Origin: Leucobacter tardus
GTDB taxonomy: Bacteria > Actinomycetota > Actinomycetes > Actinomycetales > Microbacteriaceae
Length of the DNA: 64,000 nucleotides
Reading direction: 5' to 3'
NCBI RefSeq assembly: GCF_017583045.1
Contig: NZ_JAGFBF010000001.1
Location: 744,001 to 808,000 of the forward strand
Each line of letters begins with the position of its first letter. Positions within the stretch are counted from its first letter, which is position 1. A program made the translations under genes and the position numbers. Below are positions 9,021-17,166 of this stretch, piece by piece. The notes beneath the pieces are model-generated. The model was not told the DNA's origin. It worked only from the letters and a program-made list of their open reading frames with translations, and made no database searches.

Positions 9021-10004
9021 TTACCCGACGGGCATGCGCACGATGAGCGAACCGGGATCGACGCCGCCGGTGATGGCCACGGCGACCCCGAGGTCGTCGC
9101 CGTCGAGCTGCACCGGCTCCGGCCGGTCGACGGAGAGGGCGAACCGCTTCGCCTGCACGTAGGTGACGTTGCGGGTGTCGCGAGCGAGGTCGATCATGCG
9201 GCGACCCGCGCGCGTCCGGCGCAGCACGCCGTTCTCCCACCCGAGCCGGTTCCAGATGCGCAGCCACGAGAACGCACCGAGCGGCCGCAGCGCGACGAGG
9301 TCGAGCCGCCCGTCATCCACCTGCGCGTCCGGGATCAGCAGCACGCCGCCGGGCATGAGCCCGCAGTTGCCGATCATCACGGTGTAGACCGACATCGATC
9401 GCGACGGTGAGCCGTCGATGGAGGAGTGCACGCGCAGCGGTCCGTCGCGCATCATGGTCCGGATCCCCGCGTCCACATACGCCAACCACCCCAGGCGGCG
9501 CTTCAGCGTCGCACGGGTCGCGCTGATCGCACGCGCATCGAGGCCCATCCCGGCGAGCACGAGAAACGCGTGCCGATCCACCGTCTCATCAGGGCGCACG
9601 ATCGAGACGACCCCGAGATCGATCGCACGATTCGTTCCGTGAAAACCCGCGCGCGCGACGGCCTCGGGATCCGCGAGCGGAATGCAGAGATTCCGTGCGA
9701 GGATATTGCCCGTCCCCAGCGGGACCACCGCGAGCGGCACACCGGAACCGCGCAGCGCCTGCGCGACCGCCCGCACCGTGCCGTCGCCACCCGCGGCGAA
9801 GACCACACTCGCTCCGTCCGCCAGCGCGCGATTCGTCGCTGCCACCCCGCCATCGACGGCATCGGTCTCGTACCAGCGCGTCGGCGACCAACCGGCGAGC
9901 TGTTCGGCCCGCGCGACCGCACGCCTGACCGCGATCAGTCCCGGCTTTCCCGGGTGGAAGACGACGGCCGCGCTCGGCAGCACCCGCGACGCTGACTCAG
10001 GCAT
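9021..10004 (-). CDS. Diacylglycerol/sphingosine-type lipid kinase family protein
   Basis: This is a 327-residue kinase of the DAGK catalytic family (YegS/DgkB/LCB5-like), which phosphorylates lipid hydroxyls using ATP. The nucleotide-binding GGDGT motif is present as FAAGGDGTVR near residue 75, followed by PLGTGNILARN, the second conserved loop. The C-terminal half has the beta-sandwich region with GGVLLIPDAQVDDGRLDLV. The frame stays open far upstream, but the start is placed at ATG 10004 because the family begins with this VFHPGKPG strand. A TACCCT box lies 6 nt before it. The gene is divergent from serS, an arrangement I recall as common in this bacterial group. It likely recycles membrane diacylglycerol or modifies another lipid. 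Confidence 0.88.
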   Translation of the reverse strand: MPESASRVLPSAAVVFHPGKPGLIAVRRAVARAEQLAGWSPTRWYETDAVDGGVAATNRALADGASVVFAAGGDGTVRAVAQALRGSGVPLAVVPLGTGNILARNLCIPLADPEAVARAGFHGTNRAIDLGVVSIVRPDETVDRHAFLVLAGMGLDARAISATRATLKRRLGWLAYVDAGIRTMMRDGPLRVHSSIDGSPSRSMSVYTVMIGNCGLMPGGVLLIPDAQVDDGRLDLVALRPLGAFSWLRIWNRLGWENGVLRRTRAGRRMIDLARDTRNVTYVQAKRFALSVDRPEPVQLDGDDLGVAVAITGGVDPGSLIVRMPVG

Positions 10005-10010
10005 ACCCAC

Positions 10011-10016
10011 AGGGTA
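10011..10016 (-). promoter_or_regulatory. -10 box of a likely leaderless lipid kinase transcript
   Basis: Read on the minus strand, TACCCT ends 6 nt before the ATG at 10004. It sits back to back with the serS box in a 39-nt divergent promoter region. Confidence 0.5.
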
Positions 10017-10031
10017 GCCGTCGGGGCTGAC

Positions 10032-10037
10032 TAGACT
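10032..10037 (+). promoter_or_regulatory. -10 box of a likely leaderless serS transcript
   Basis: TAGACT lies 6 nt before the GTG start of serS at 10044, with no separate ribosome site in between. Confidence 0.55.
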
Positions 10038-10043
10038 GGAGCG

Positions 10044-11330
10044 GTGATCGATCCAGCTCTGCTCCGCACCGAACCCGAGACCGTCAAGCGCTCGCAGCGA
10101 GCACGAGGCAGCGACGAATCCGCTGTCGATCGCGCGCTCGCCGCAGACGAGGCCCGCCGCACGGCACTCGCCGAGTTCGAGACCCTCCGTGCCGAGCAGA
10201 AGCAGTTCGGCCTCCAGGTCAAGGGTGCCGCGAAAGACGAGAAGGCGGCGCTCATCGAACAGGCGCAGCAGCTCGCCGCACGGGTGAAAGACGCGGAGGC
10301 CCGCGCCAAGGAAGCCGACCGCACGTTCACCGAGCTCGCGATGACGATCGAGAATCTCGTCATCGACGGGGTCCCTGCCGGTGGCGAGGAGAACTTCGTC
10401 ACGCTGCGTGAAGTGGGCGAGATCCCCGCATTCGACTTCGCCGCGCGCGACCACCTCGAACTCGGCGAGATGCTCGGAGCGATCGACATGGAGCGCGGGG
10501 CGAAGGTCTCCGGCGCCCGCTTCTACTTCCTCCGCGGCGTCGGTGCGCGCCTCGAAATCGCGCTCATGAGCCTCGCCCTCGATCGGGCGCTCGCCGCAGG
10601 GTTCACCCCCCTCATCACGCCGACACTCGTGAAGCCCGAGATCATGCGCGGCACCGGGTTCCTCGGCGAGCACGCCGACGAGGTCTACCACCTCGACGAT
10701 GACGACCTCTACCTCACGGGCACCAGCGAGGTCGCCCTCGCCGGCTACCACGCCGACGAGATCCTCGATCTCTCCCACGGTCCCCTCCGGTACGCCGGCT
10801 GGTCGACGTGCTACCGACGCGAAGCCGGATCCCACGGTAAGGACACCCGCGGCATTCTGCGCGTGCACCAGTTCAACAAGCTCGAGATGTTCGTCTACAC
10901 GGACCCGGCGGACGCGGAAGCCGAGCACGAGCGCATGGTCGCCTGGCAGGAGGGCATGCTGCAGTCGCTCGGCCTGGCCTACCGGGTCATCGACGTCGCC
11001 GCGGGCGACCTCGGCTCGAGTGCGGCGCGCAAGTTCGACATCGAGGCCTGGGTGCCGACGCAGGGCACCTACCGCGAACTCACCTCGACGAGCAACTGCA
11101 CCGGCTACCAGGCGCGACGCCTGTCGACGCGATACCGCGGCGAGACCGGCAAGACCGCGCCGGTCGCAACGCTGAACGGCACCTTGGCCACGACGCGGTG
11201 GATCGTCGCGATCCTCGAGACGCACCAGCGTGCCGACGGCTCGGTGACGGTGCCCGAGGTGCTGCGGCCCTACCTCGGCGGACTCGAGGTCTTCGAGCCG
11301 ATCACCTCCGGCCCCGCCGCGCGGGCATAA
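10044..11330 (+). CDS. serS: Serine--tRNA ligase
   Basis: This class II aminoacyl-tRNA synthetase charges tRNA-Ser with serine in the cytoplasm. The 428-residue protein starts with [15 protein letters not shown], has the long antiparallel coiled-coil arm (about residues 30-105) that grips the long variable arm of tRNA-Ser, and then the catalytic core. Motif 2 is seen around [21 protein letters not shown] and motif 3 near the C terminus in [16 protein letters not shown]. The GTG start at 10044 matches the conserved N terminus and has a TAGACT box 6 nt upstream. It is followed after 2 nt by a HAD phosphatase, forming a probable operon. Both tRNA-Ser genes found in this window lie within 3 kb downstream. 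Confidence 0.97.
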   Translation: MIDPALLRTEPETVKRSQRARGSDESAVDRALAADEARRTALAEFETLRAEQKQFGLQVKGAAKDEKAALIEQAQQLAARVKDAEARAKEADRTFTELAMTIENLVIDGVPAGGEENFVTLREVGEIPAFDFAARDHLELGEMLGAIDMERGAKVSGARFYFLRGVGARLEIALMSLALDRALAAGFTPLITPTLVKPEIMRGTGFLGEHADEVYHLDDDDLYLTGTSEVALAGYHADEILDLSHGPLRYAGWSTCYRREAGSHGKDTRGILRVHQFNKLEMFVYTDPADAEAEHERMVAWQEGMLQSLGLAYRVIDVAAGDLGSSAARKFDIEAWVPTQGTYRELTSTSNCTGYQARRLSTRYRGETGKTAPVATLNGTLATTRWIVAILETHQRADGSVTVPEVLRPYLGGLEVFEPITSGPAARA

Positions 11331-11332
11331 CC

Positions 11333-12187
11333 GTGCAGCGCGTTCGCGGAGCCGACCGGCACATCATCGCGCTCGACCTCGACGGGACGGTGCTCGATCA
11401 CGATCCCGAATCGCGCGCGGGTCTCATCGCTCCCGATCTCGCCGCAGCCGTTCAGGCTCTCCACCGTGCCGGTCACGAGGTGGTCATCTCGACCGGTCGG
11501 TCGGTGGACGCGACGCTGCCGATCGTCGAGGAGCTGCGCATCCGACCCGAGTGGGTGATCTGCTGCAACGGTGCGGTCACCCTGCAGCGCGATCCGCTCG
11601 CCGAGCGCTCGTATCGCCGCGAGTACATCGAGGCGTTCGATCCGACCGAGGTGCTGCAGCGAATTCGCACTCACCTCGTCACGGCGGCGTTCGCGCTCGA
11701 ACGCCCCGACGGCAGCTTCCTCTACACCGAAGAGATCGAATCCGGCACCCTGCCCGCCCGTCAGAAGCGGGTCGCCTTCGAGGATCTGCTCGGCGTGCAG
11801 ACGACCCGCGTCGTCGTGGTCTCGCCCGATCATCACCTGCAAGACTTCCTCGACGTCGTCCAGTCGATGGGACTCGACAACGTCGCCTACTCGGTTGGCT
11901 TCACGTCGTGGCTCGATATCGCGCCGTTCGGCGTCAACAAGGCGAGCGCGCTCGAGGTCGTCGCCGCCAGAGTCGACATCGATCGCAGTCGCGTCTTTGC
12001 CGCCGGCGACGGCCACAACGACATCGACATGCTCAAGTGGGCCGCGAAGCACGGCGATGCCGTGGCCATGGGGCAGGCCGACGCGACGGTGCAGGCGGTC
12101 GCGTCTCGAGTGACGGGTACCGTGTCCGAGGGCGGTCTGCTGTCGGCGCTCGTCGCGCGTTTTCCCGAGCTGGAAGCGATCCGCTAG
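11333..12187 (+). CDS. Cof-type HAD-IIB family phosphatase
   Basis: This is a 284-residue sugar- or cofactor-phosphate phosphatase of the HAD-IIB (Cof) group. Motif I is ALDLDGTVLD near residue 13, motif II is VISTGRS near 50, the cap domain spans about 80-190, and motifs III/IV appear as NKASALEVVAAR and AAGDGHNDIDML near 200-235, followed by VAMGQADATVQAVA. These are all key residues for an active phosphatase. The GTG at 11333 lies 2 nt after the serS stop. The longer frame from 11198 overlaps serS and is not credible. Coupling with serS has no clear metabolic meaning, and the substrate is unknown. Confidence 0.9.
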   Translation: MQRVRGADRHIIALDLDGTVLDHDPESRAGLIAPDLAAAVQALHRAGHEVVISTGRSVDATLPIVEELRIRPEWVICCNGAVTLQRDPLAERSYRREYIEAFDPTEVLQRIRTHLVTAAFALERPDGSFLYTEEIESGTLPARQKRVAFEDLLGVQTTRVVVVSPDHHLQDFLDVVQSMGLDNVAYSVGFTSWLDIAPFGVNKASALEVVAARVDIDRSRVFAAGDGHNDIDMLKWAAKHGDAVAMGQADATVQAVASRVTGTVSEGGLLSALVARFPELEAIR

Positions 12188-12197
12188 GCTGGTCCGC

Positions 12198-12288
12198 GGT
12201 GGGTTGTCCGAGCGGCCGAAGGAGCTTGTCTTGAAAACAAGTGGGCGGTAATCCCGTCCCGCGGGTTCGAATCCCGCACTCACCGCCA
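12198..12288 (+). tRNA. tRNA-Ser(TGA)
   Basis: The sequence folds as a class II tRNA. The acceptor stem GGTGGGT (12198-12204) pairs with ACTCACC (12278-12284), the discriminator base is G (12285) and CCA is encoded (12286-12288). The anticodon stem-loop CTTGT-CTTGAAA-ACAAG carries TGA, reading UCA-family serine codons. The long variable arm expected for tRNA-Ser (GTGGGCGGTAATCCCGTCCC region) and the GGTTCGAAT T-loop are present. Confidence 0.95.
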
Positions 12289-12468
12289 GATTTTTCTCAC
12301 TCGACGAGGCGCGCGAACGATGCTCGGTGCCGAGCTTCGAACGGTGCCGTTCACGGCCTTCCAAGACCTTCTCCAGCACTTTCCGGTAGATTCGTGAAGA
12401 TATGAGCGGGCGCACGCCCCTGCTGCGGGTGTCCGACCCGCGGTCGCACGAAGTATTAAAGGGGCGGA

Positions 12469-13743
12469 ATGACCGACCAGGAGATTGAGCAGAACACGCA
12501 GCGGGTGACCAGCCGCCACGGCAGGCTGCGCCGCTCCAGCGCGTGGCGCAACGTCGCCCGCGTACTCGTGACCACCGCGCTGGTCGGCGTACTCAGCGGC
12601 GTCTCGGTCGCGGCGTACGCCGTGTGGGGACTCGTGCGCGACGTCGACACCGTCGATCTCGGCACCGAGAGCGCCGAAGCGATCGGTGCGGGCCAGCAGT
12701 CCATCGACGGTGCGTTCACGATCCTGCTCGTCGGCTCCGATTCGCGCGCCGGCCAGTCCATCGACGACGGCGAAGAGGGTGAGCTCAACGATGTGACGCT
12801 CGTCCTGAACGTCTCCGAGGACCACCAGAACGCGACCGTCATGAGTTTCCCCCGTGACTTGATGGTGCCGTTCCCCTCATGCCCCGGCCCGAAGGGCGAA
12901 GAGGGCTACTACCCGGCGATGAGCGAGCAGCAGTTCAACAGCTCGCTCCAGTACGGCGGTCTGCCCTGCACGGCGCAGGTCGTCGAAAGTCTCACCGGCC
13001 TCGATATCGACTACGCGGGCCTCGTCACATTCGACGGCGTCATCGGTGTCTCGAAGGCGATCGGCGGCGTCGACGTCTGCCTCGCCCAGCCCATCGTCGA
13101 CCCGAAGTCGGATCTCGACCTTCCCGCCGGTGACGTGTCGCTCGTCGGCACCGAGGCGCTGCAGTTCCTGCGCACGCGCGCCGGCGTGGGTGACGGCGGC
13201 GACGTGAGCCGCATCAGCAACCAGCAGATCTTCATGTCTGCGCTCATCCGACAGCTGAAGAGCGCAGAGACCCTCGCCGACCCGGTGAAGGTGTACGGCC
13301 TCGCGAAGGCCGGCGTCGAGAACATGACGCTCTCGAGCAACATGGCATCCGTGCAGTTCATGCAGGCGCTCGCCGGCACGGTGAAGGACATCGACCTCGA
13401 CCGCATCAACTTCGTGCAGTACCCGACAACGGAGCACCCGTACCAGGAAGGGCGTCTGCTGCCCGACCGCGACTCGGCGCAGATCGTGCTCGACCTCATC
13501 GAGAGCGGGCAGCCGTTCGAAGTGACGGGGCGCGGCCAGGCCGTCGAAGAAGAGGCGAGTGACGACCCCGTCGCCGAGAACGCCGAGACGGAGGCGCCGG
13601 CCGAGACCGAGGCGCCTGCAGACGGAACGGAGACGCCGGCCCCCACCGAGGAGGCGAACGACGAGCCTGTGCAGCTGCCCGACAACATCACGGGTCAGGG
13701 CGCCGCTGCCGAGACCTGCTCGGCCGGACGGACCGTGTACTGA
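12469..13743 (+). CDS. LytR-CpsA-Psr (LCP) family cell-wall ligase
   Basis: LCP proteins transfer lipid-linked glycopolymers onto peptidoglycan (arabinogalactan or teichoic-acid-like polymers) outside the membrane. The 424-residue protein has a cytoplasmic basic N terminus, one membrane anchor near residues 33-55, and the LCP catalytic domain from about 80 to 265. That domain contains LLVGSDSRAG, the MSFPRDLMVPFP segment with the arginine-aspartate pair, and FLRTRAGVGDGGDVSRISNQQ with the conserved arginines. A proline-, threonine- and acid-rich tail (about residues 355-405) leads to a short end containing one cysteine. The ATG at 12469 follows AAAGGGG. It stands alone between two tRNA-Ser genes, and the acceptor polymer is not known. 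Confidence 0.93.
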   Translation: MTDQEIEQNTQRVTSRHGRLRRSSAWRNVARVLVTTALVGVLSGVSVAAYAVWGLVRDVDTVDLGTESAEAIGAGQQSIDGAFTILLVGSDSRAGQSIDDGEEGELNDVTLVLNVSEDHQNATVMSFPRDLMVPFPSCPGPKGEEGYYPAMSEQQFNSSLQYGGLPCTAQVVESLTGLDIDYAGLVTFDGVIGVSKAIGGVDVCLAQPIVDPKSDLDLPAGDVSLVGTEALQFLRTRAGVGDGGDVSRISNQQIFMSALIRQLKSAETLADPVKVYGLAKAGVENMTLSSNMASVQFMQALAGTVKDIDLDRINFVQYPTTEHPYQEGRLLPDRDSAQIVLDLIESGQPFEVTGRGQAVEEEASDDPVAENAETEAPAETEAPADGTETPAPTEEANDEPVQLPDNITGQGAAAETCSAGRTVY

Positions 13744-13805
13744 TCCGTCTGAGGTGAGCGCAGGGTCGGTGCTGGATTGGTGCTGGGTTGGCCTGCACGG
13801 CTCGT

Positions 13806-13853
13806 GCCGAGCCGGACCTGCGCCGAGCCGAACCTACGCCGAGCCGAACCTAC
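13806..13853. repeat. 16-bp tandem repeat, three copies
   Basis: The unit GCCGAGCCGAACCTAC occurs at 13822-13837 and 13838-13853, with a slightly diverged first copy at 13806-13821 and a partial fourth (GCCGAGA). The 16-nt period is not a multiple of three, which argues against coding. Confidence 0.85.
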
Positions 13854-14047
13854 GCCGAGAGCGCGCTCTAACTGGCTTCCGGGGCGCTGATACCAGGTCA
13901 TGCGCAATCTCGATGAGCGGCGCCCCGAGCGACAGCGTGAGCGGGGCCTGGGCGGAGTCGTGGCGGGGGACGTGCGTCGACGCCGGGTGGCCGAGGTCGC
14001 ACGGACTCGCGGCATCCACCGGCCCTGCCTCGATCTGCCCGAACGCT

Positions 14048-14108
14048 GCCGAAATTGCAGTTGTGCTGGCTTCGTGCGCAGTGAAGCCAGCACAACTGCA
14101 ATCTCGAC
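14048..14108. repeat. 61-bp palindromic repeat, copy A
   Basis: A 26-nt left arm (14048-14073) and a 26-nt right arm (14083-14108) pair at 24 of 26 positions around a 9-nt loop. The ends read GCCGAAATTGC...GCAATCTCGAC. Copies of the same 61-bp length and matching ends occur at 39172 and 39330, so this looks like a dispersed element and not a simple terminator. Confidence 0.8.
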
Positions 14109-14275
14109 GGGGCGCGGGGCAACGGGGGCAACGGGGGCGACGGCGGGGCGACGGGGCGCGGGGCGTCGCGCGGCGGGGCGACGGAGCGCGGCGCGGCGGG
14201 GCGGCGTGCGAACGCGGCGGGTGCTGAGAGCGCCCGATTTCGACAGGCGGGGCCTTGTCCCCTAGGATGGTTCAC

Positions 14276-14365
14276 GGAGATATGCCGGAGCGGCCGAACG
14301 GACTTCACTGCTAATGAAGGGTCGGGGTTACTCGACCGGGGGTTCAAATCCCCCTATCTCCGCCA
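14276..14365 (+). tRNA. tRNA-Ser(GCT)
   Basis: This is a class II tRNA: the acceptor stem GGAGATA (14276-14282) pairs with TATCTCC (14355-14361), the discriminator is G and CCA is encoded at 14363-14365. The anticodon stem-loop CTTCA-CTGCTAA-TGAAG carries GCT, reading AGC/AGU serine codons. The variable arm (GGGTCGGGGTTACTCGACC) and T-arm (GGGGGTTCAAATCCCCC) are clear. Confidence 0.95.
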
Positions 14366-14367
14366 CA

Positions 14368-14418
14368 GGTCCTGAGTAGCGATCACGTTCACGAACGTGG
14401 CGCCGCTCAGGACCTTTT
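14368..14418 (+). terminator. Rho-independent terminator after tRNA-Ser(GCT)
   Basis: The 9-bp stem GGTCCTGAG/CTCAGGACC (14368-14376 with 14406-14414) encloses a second small hairpin, CACGTTC-AC-GAACGTG, and is followed by TTTT. It begins 2 nt after the encoded CCA end. Confidence 0.85.
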
Positions 14419-14450
14419 GTCTGCTGAAGCGACGAGGGGGCCGCGAGCGT

Positions 14451-15323
14451 TCACGAGATCGTCGTGCGCATCTCGAGCTCGATCCCTCCGGTGACGGACT
14501 GGGTTGACAGGCTGACGGTCACGCTTCCGAGCTCGGAGAGGCTCGATACGTGAGTGCCGCCGCACGGAATCGAGGCGCCAGAATCGGGAAGCTCGCACAC
14601 CCACCTGCGGCGCGCGGTGATGGCCTCGTCGTCGCGATCAATGCGGACCGTGGCTGCCGACGCCACCCAGTCGGCGAGCTGAGCGTTGGCGAGCTGCTCG
14701 ATGGGCGCGAGGTCGTCGAACGCCGACGTGTCGAAGCCCTTCTTCCGCAGCGACTTGCCGACACGGTAGGTGTCCACCGAACCGTCGGGGTGGATGCGGG
14801 ACGTCTGGATCGCGAGCGCGTCGAACGCGGGTGCGCCGAGCGCGTCGAGCGGGACTGTCTTGGTCCAAGCGTCGGTGAGAGCGGCGTCCAGTGCGAGCGA
14901 GGCGAGGTGGCACGCGGTGTGCCCGGCCGACAGCGCCCGCCGGTATTCGGTGTCCACCTCGACGCGCACCTCGGTGCCGACCGCCGGACCCTCCTCGGCG
15001 ATCACATGGACGACCGTGAACGTCCAGTCTGCCGTGCCCGTCCGTACCGGCACGTCCGAGCCGACGTACAGCGCACCGTCGTGAACGGCTCCGATGACCG
15101 CATCGACGACCGCTGCCTCGGTGCCGTCGAAGTGCAGGGTGCCGCGGTCCGCCGGCTGATCGGGCCACGCCGTGTCGACGGGGTGGAAGGCGGTCTGATC
15201 GAGGATCACGCCGGTCCGTCCATCCGCGAGCCCGGCCACGTGCACGACGCGTCCGATCGATGAGGTCGCGCCGTCGGGGTAGGAGATGCGGGTGTCAGTG
15301 CGGGGCAGAGATGCGGCGTGCAT
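14451..15323 (-). CDS. AlaX-like alanyl-tRNA editing hydrolase
   Basis: This 290-residue protein resembles the editing domain of alanyl-tRNA synthetase, which hydrolyses mischarged Ser-tRNA-Ala or Gly-tRNA-Ala. The two zinc-binding signatures are present: HxxxH as HTACH near residue 135 and CxxxH as CGGTH near 265, both needed for activity. The N-terminal part (about residues 20-100) resembles the beta-barrel that precedes the editing core in AlaX-M proteins. I chose the ATG at 15323 because upstream in-frame sequence is arginine-rich and overlaps the neighbouring aminotransferase. It ends 32 nt from the tRNA-Ser(GCT) terminator, on the opposite strand. Confidence 0.8.
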   Translation of the reverse strand: MHAASLPRTDTRISYPDGATSSIGRVVHVAGLADGRTGVILDQTAFHPVDTAWPDQPADRGTLHFDGTEAAVVDAVIGAVHDGALYVGSDVPVRTGTADWTFTVVHVIAEEGPAVGTEVRVEVDTEYRRALSAGHTACHLASLALDAALTDAWTKTVPLDALGAPAFDALAIQTSRIHPDGSVDTYRVGKSLRKKGFDTSAFDDLAPIEQLANAQLADWVASAATVRIDRDDEAITARRRWVCELPDSGASIPCGGTHVSSLSELGSVTVSLSTQSVTGGIELEMRTTIS

Positions 15324-15430
15324 GCGAGGTTCCGTTCGGCGGAGTGAGTGCGGGGCAGGGAAGAGGTGGAGCAGCGGGGCGGGGGCGATCCGAGTAAGAC
15401 GCGAGCGAGAGGCGAGTGCGAGCCGGTCCG

Positions 15431-16648
15431 CTACTCGGCGGCGAACGCGCGGAGCCGGTCGATGGCGGTGTCGAGCACAGAGCGATCCTTCACGAACGTG
15501 AAGCGCACCCATGAGGCGACCGACCGTGCCGCTTCGGAACCCGGCGCGCAGAATGCTGAGAGCGGCACGCACGCGACGCCTGCCAGCTCGGGCAGCGCGC
15601 GGGCGAAGGCGTCGCCATCGGGCGTCGCGTCGGTGAGGAACGGTTTGGCGTCCGCGCATACGAAGTAGGTGCCTTCCGTCTGCGATGTGGGGAATCCCGC
15701 CGTGTGCAGACCTGCGACGAGCACGTCGCGGCGTTCGGCGAGCGAATCGCGCAGCTCGCGAATGTCGGCGTCGCCGTCGCTCAGTGCGCGGGCGATCGCC
15801 GGCTGCAACGGGGCTCCTCCGGAGTAGGTCAGGAACTGCTTGACGGTGAGCACGTGCGAGATGAGGTCGGCCGGTCCGGTGGCCCAGCCGATCTTCCAGC
15901 CGGTGAGCGAGAACGTCTTCCCGGCTGACGAGATGGAGATCGTCCGCTCGGCCATGCCCGGCAGCGTGGCGAGTGGCGTGTGCACGGCGCCGTCGAACGT
16001 GAGGTGCTCGTAGACCTCGTCGGTGACGACGATCGCGTCAGATGCCTGTGCGGCGTCGGCGATCATGCGGAGTTCATCGGGGCGAAGCACCGTGCCGGTC
16101 GGGTTGTGCGGCGAGTTGATGAGCAGGATCCGGGTCCGAGCACTCATTGCGGCCCGCAGGTCGGCCTCGACCAGGCGGAACCCGTCCGCGGTTGCCCGGA
16201 GCGGAACGGTCCGATGCTCGGCTCCGGACATGGCGATCGCCGCGGCGTAGGAGTCGTAGAACGGTTCCAGCGTGACGACTTCGTCGCCCGGACCGACGAA
16301 CGCGAGCAGCGTCGCGGTGAGGGCTTCGGTGGCGCCCGCCGACACCATCACTTCGCTCTCGGGATCGACCGTGATGCCGTAGTGGCGGAGCTGGTGCGCG
16401 GCGATCGCCGAGCGGAGTTCCGGGATCCCGCGGCCCGGCGGGTACTGGTTCGCGCCGTCGAGTATCGCGGCACGCGCGATTTCGCGCACCCACAGCGGAC
16501 CGTCGGTGTCGGGGAACCCCTGCCCGAGGTTCGCGGCTCCTGCGGCGGTCGCGAGGGCCGTCATCTCGGCGAAGATCGTCGGCCTGGTGTTGCCGTCGGG
16601 CGCGACCAGTCCGGCTGCGGTGGCGACGGTGCTCCATCGTGCTGTCAC
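15431..16648 (-). CDS. PLP-dependent class I/II aminotransferase (DapC/KAT-like)
   Basis: This is a 405-residue fold-type I aminotransferase. The PLP-binding lysine lies in SSAGKTFSLTGWKIG near residue 245, preceded by the conserved NSPHNPTG segment near 178 and VVTDEVYEHL near 208. The closing arginine is in the SWVRFTF stretch near 385, which binds the substrate carboxylate. The sequence resembles the kynurenine/methionine aminotransferase group, which in actinobacteria includes N-succinyldiaminopimelate aminotransferase (DapC) of lysine synthesis. No lysine-pathway neighbour confirms that role. The GTG start at 16648 follows a TAGACT box by 6 nt. The gene diverges from the PGPGW membrane protein. 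Confidence 0.85.
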   Translation of the reverse strand: MTARWSTVATAAGLVAPDGNTRPTIFAEMTALATAAGAANLGQGFPDTDGPLWVREIARAAILDGANQYPPGRGIPELRSAIAAHQLRHYGITVDPESEVMVSAGATEALTATLLAFVGPGDEVVTLEPFYDSYAAAIAMSGAEHRTVPLRATADGFRLVEADLRAAMSARTRILLINSPHNPTGTVLRPDELRMIADAAQASDAIVVTDEVYEHLTFDGAVHTPLATLPGMAERTISISSAGKTFSLTGWKIGWATGPADLISHVLTVKQFLTYSGGAPLQPAIARALSDGDADIRELRDSLAERRDVLVAGLHTAGFPTSQTEGTYFVCADAKPFLTDATPDGDAFARALPELAGVACVPLSAFCAPGSEAARSVASWVRFTFVKDRSVLDTAIDRLRAFAAE

Positions 16649-16654
16649 CGTTCC

Positions 16655-16660
16655 AGTCTA
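16655..16660 (-). promoter_or_regulatory. -10 box of a likely leaderless aminotransferase transcript
   Basis: On the minus strand TAGACT lies 6 nt before the GTG at 16648. The opposite strand carries a similar box for the divergent gene 35 nt away. Confidence 0.55.
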
Positions 16661-16695
16661 TGCACAAGCCCAGCTCCGCCCCGGGAACTCTCCAG

Positions 16696-16701
16696 TACGC
16701 T
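16696..16701 (+). promoter_or_regulatory. -10 box of a likely leaderless PGPGW-protein transcript
   Basis: TACGCT ends 6 nt before the ATG at 16708, and there is no purine-rich ribosome site between them. Confidence 0.55.
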
Positions 16702-16707
16702 TGCGCT

Positions 16708-17085
16708 ATGAGCGACGGGGGAGACGACTGGGAGCGGGCACACCGCATTGGTCGCCCGATCGGCCGGTTCATGGAGCGCTGGCGCACGGTGATTCGCAAG
16801 CGGCCCTGGCTCAACATCGTCTACAAGACCCTCATCACGATCATCGGCGTCGCCGTCGTGATCATCGGGGTGATCTTGATCCCGCTGCCCGGTCCCGGGT
16901 GGCTCATCGTGTTCATCGGTATGACGATCCTCGGGTCCGAGTATCACTGGGCGCGGCGCTTCACGAGTTGGTTGCGCATGATGCTCGCGAGGTTCTGGTA
17001 CTGGTGGCGCGCGTGGCGTCGTCGCCGTCGCACGCGCAAGGTGGCGAAGCAGCGCGCGAAGCGCATCGCCCGCGAGGGTCTTTGA
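16708..17085 (+). CDS. PGPGW-domain membrane protein (TIGR02611-like)
   Basis: This is a 125-residue actinobacterial membrane protein of unknown function. It has two membrane segments (about residues 45-70 and 72-90) joined by the signature PLPGPGWLIVFIG, followed by SEYHWARRF, a match to the PGPGW/TIGR02611 family. The C-terminal 40 residues are very basic (WRRRRRTRKVAKQRAKR) and probably face the cytoplasm or nucleic acid. The ATG at 16708 is chosen because the frame upstream overlaps the divergent aminotransferase. It ends before a long hairpin shared with the convergent gene. No function is proposed. Confidence 0.85.
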   Translation: MSDGGDDWERAHRIGRPIGRFMERWRTVIRKRPWLNIVYKTLITIIGVAVVIIGVILIPLPGPGWLIVFIGMTILGSEYHWARRFTSWLRMMLARFWYWWRAWRRRRRTRKVAKQRAKRIAREGL

Positions 17086-17112
17086 GGGTCGCGGGTCGGT
17101 GCTTACGCATGA

Positions 17113-17153
17113 CAACGGGCGCGTGCTTCCGAGATGGAGGCACGCGCCCGTTG
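17113..17153. terminator. Long hairpin between convergent genes
   Basis: A perfect 14-bp stem CAACGGGCGCGTGC / GCACGCGCCCGTTG (17113-17126 and 17140-17153) with a 13-nt loop lies between the PGPGW gene and the DUF4870 gene. It lacks a clear U-tract on either strand, a common form of actinobacterial bidirectional terminator. Confidence 0.7.
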
Positions 17154-17166
17154 GGGTTCGACCCGG

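Larger units (their letters stand above)
13744..14275. other. Non-coding, repeat-rich intergenic region
   Basis: I see no credible gene in these 532 bases; the open frames are overlapping products of very high GC. The stretch contains a three-copy 16-bp tandem repeat, a 12-bp palindrome AGAGCGCGCTCT (13858-13869), a 61-bp near-perfect hairpin, and a guanine-rich section (about 14108-14215) made of GGGGC/GGCGAC-type units. The last part leads into the second tRNA-Ser. It may be a hotspot that accumulates small repeats rather than a functional unit. Confidence 0.6.

Noticed and set aside
13559-14347. Several frames of 120-220 codons around the tRNA-Ser gap
   Set aside because: They cross the tandem repeats, whose 16-base period breaks codon logic, overlap each other and the tRNA, and are arginine/alanine-rich noise.
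14366-14420. An attachment site or integrated element at the tRNA-Ser(GCT) 3' end
   Set aside because: No integrase gene or direct repeat of the tRNA end was seen; the adjacent sequence is a normal terminator.
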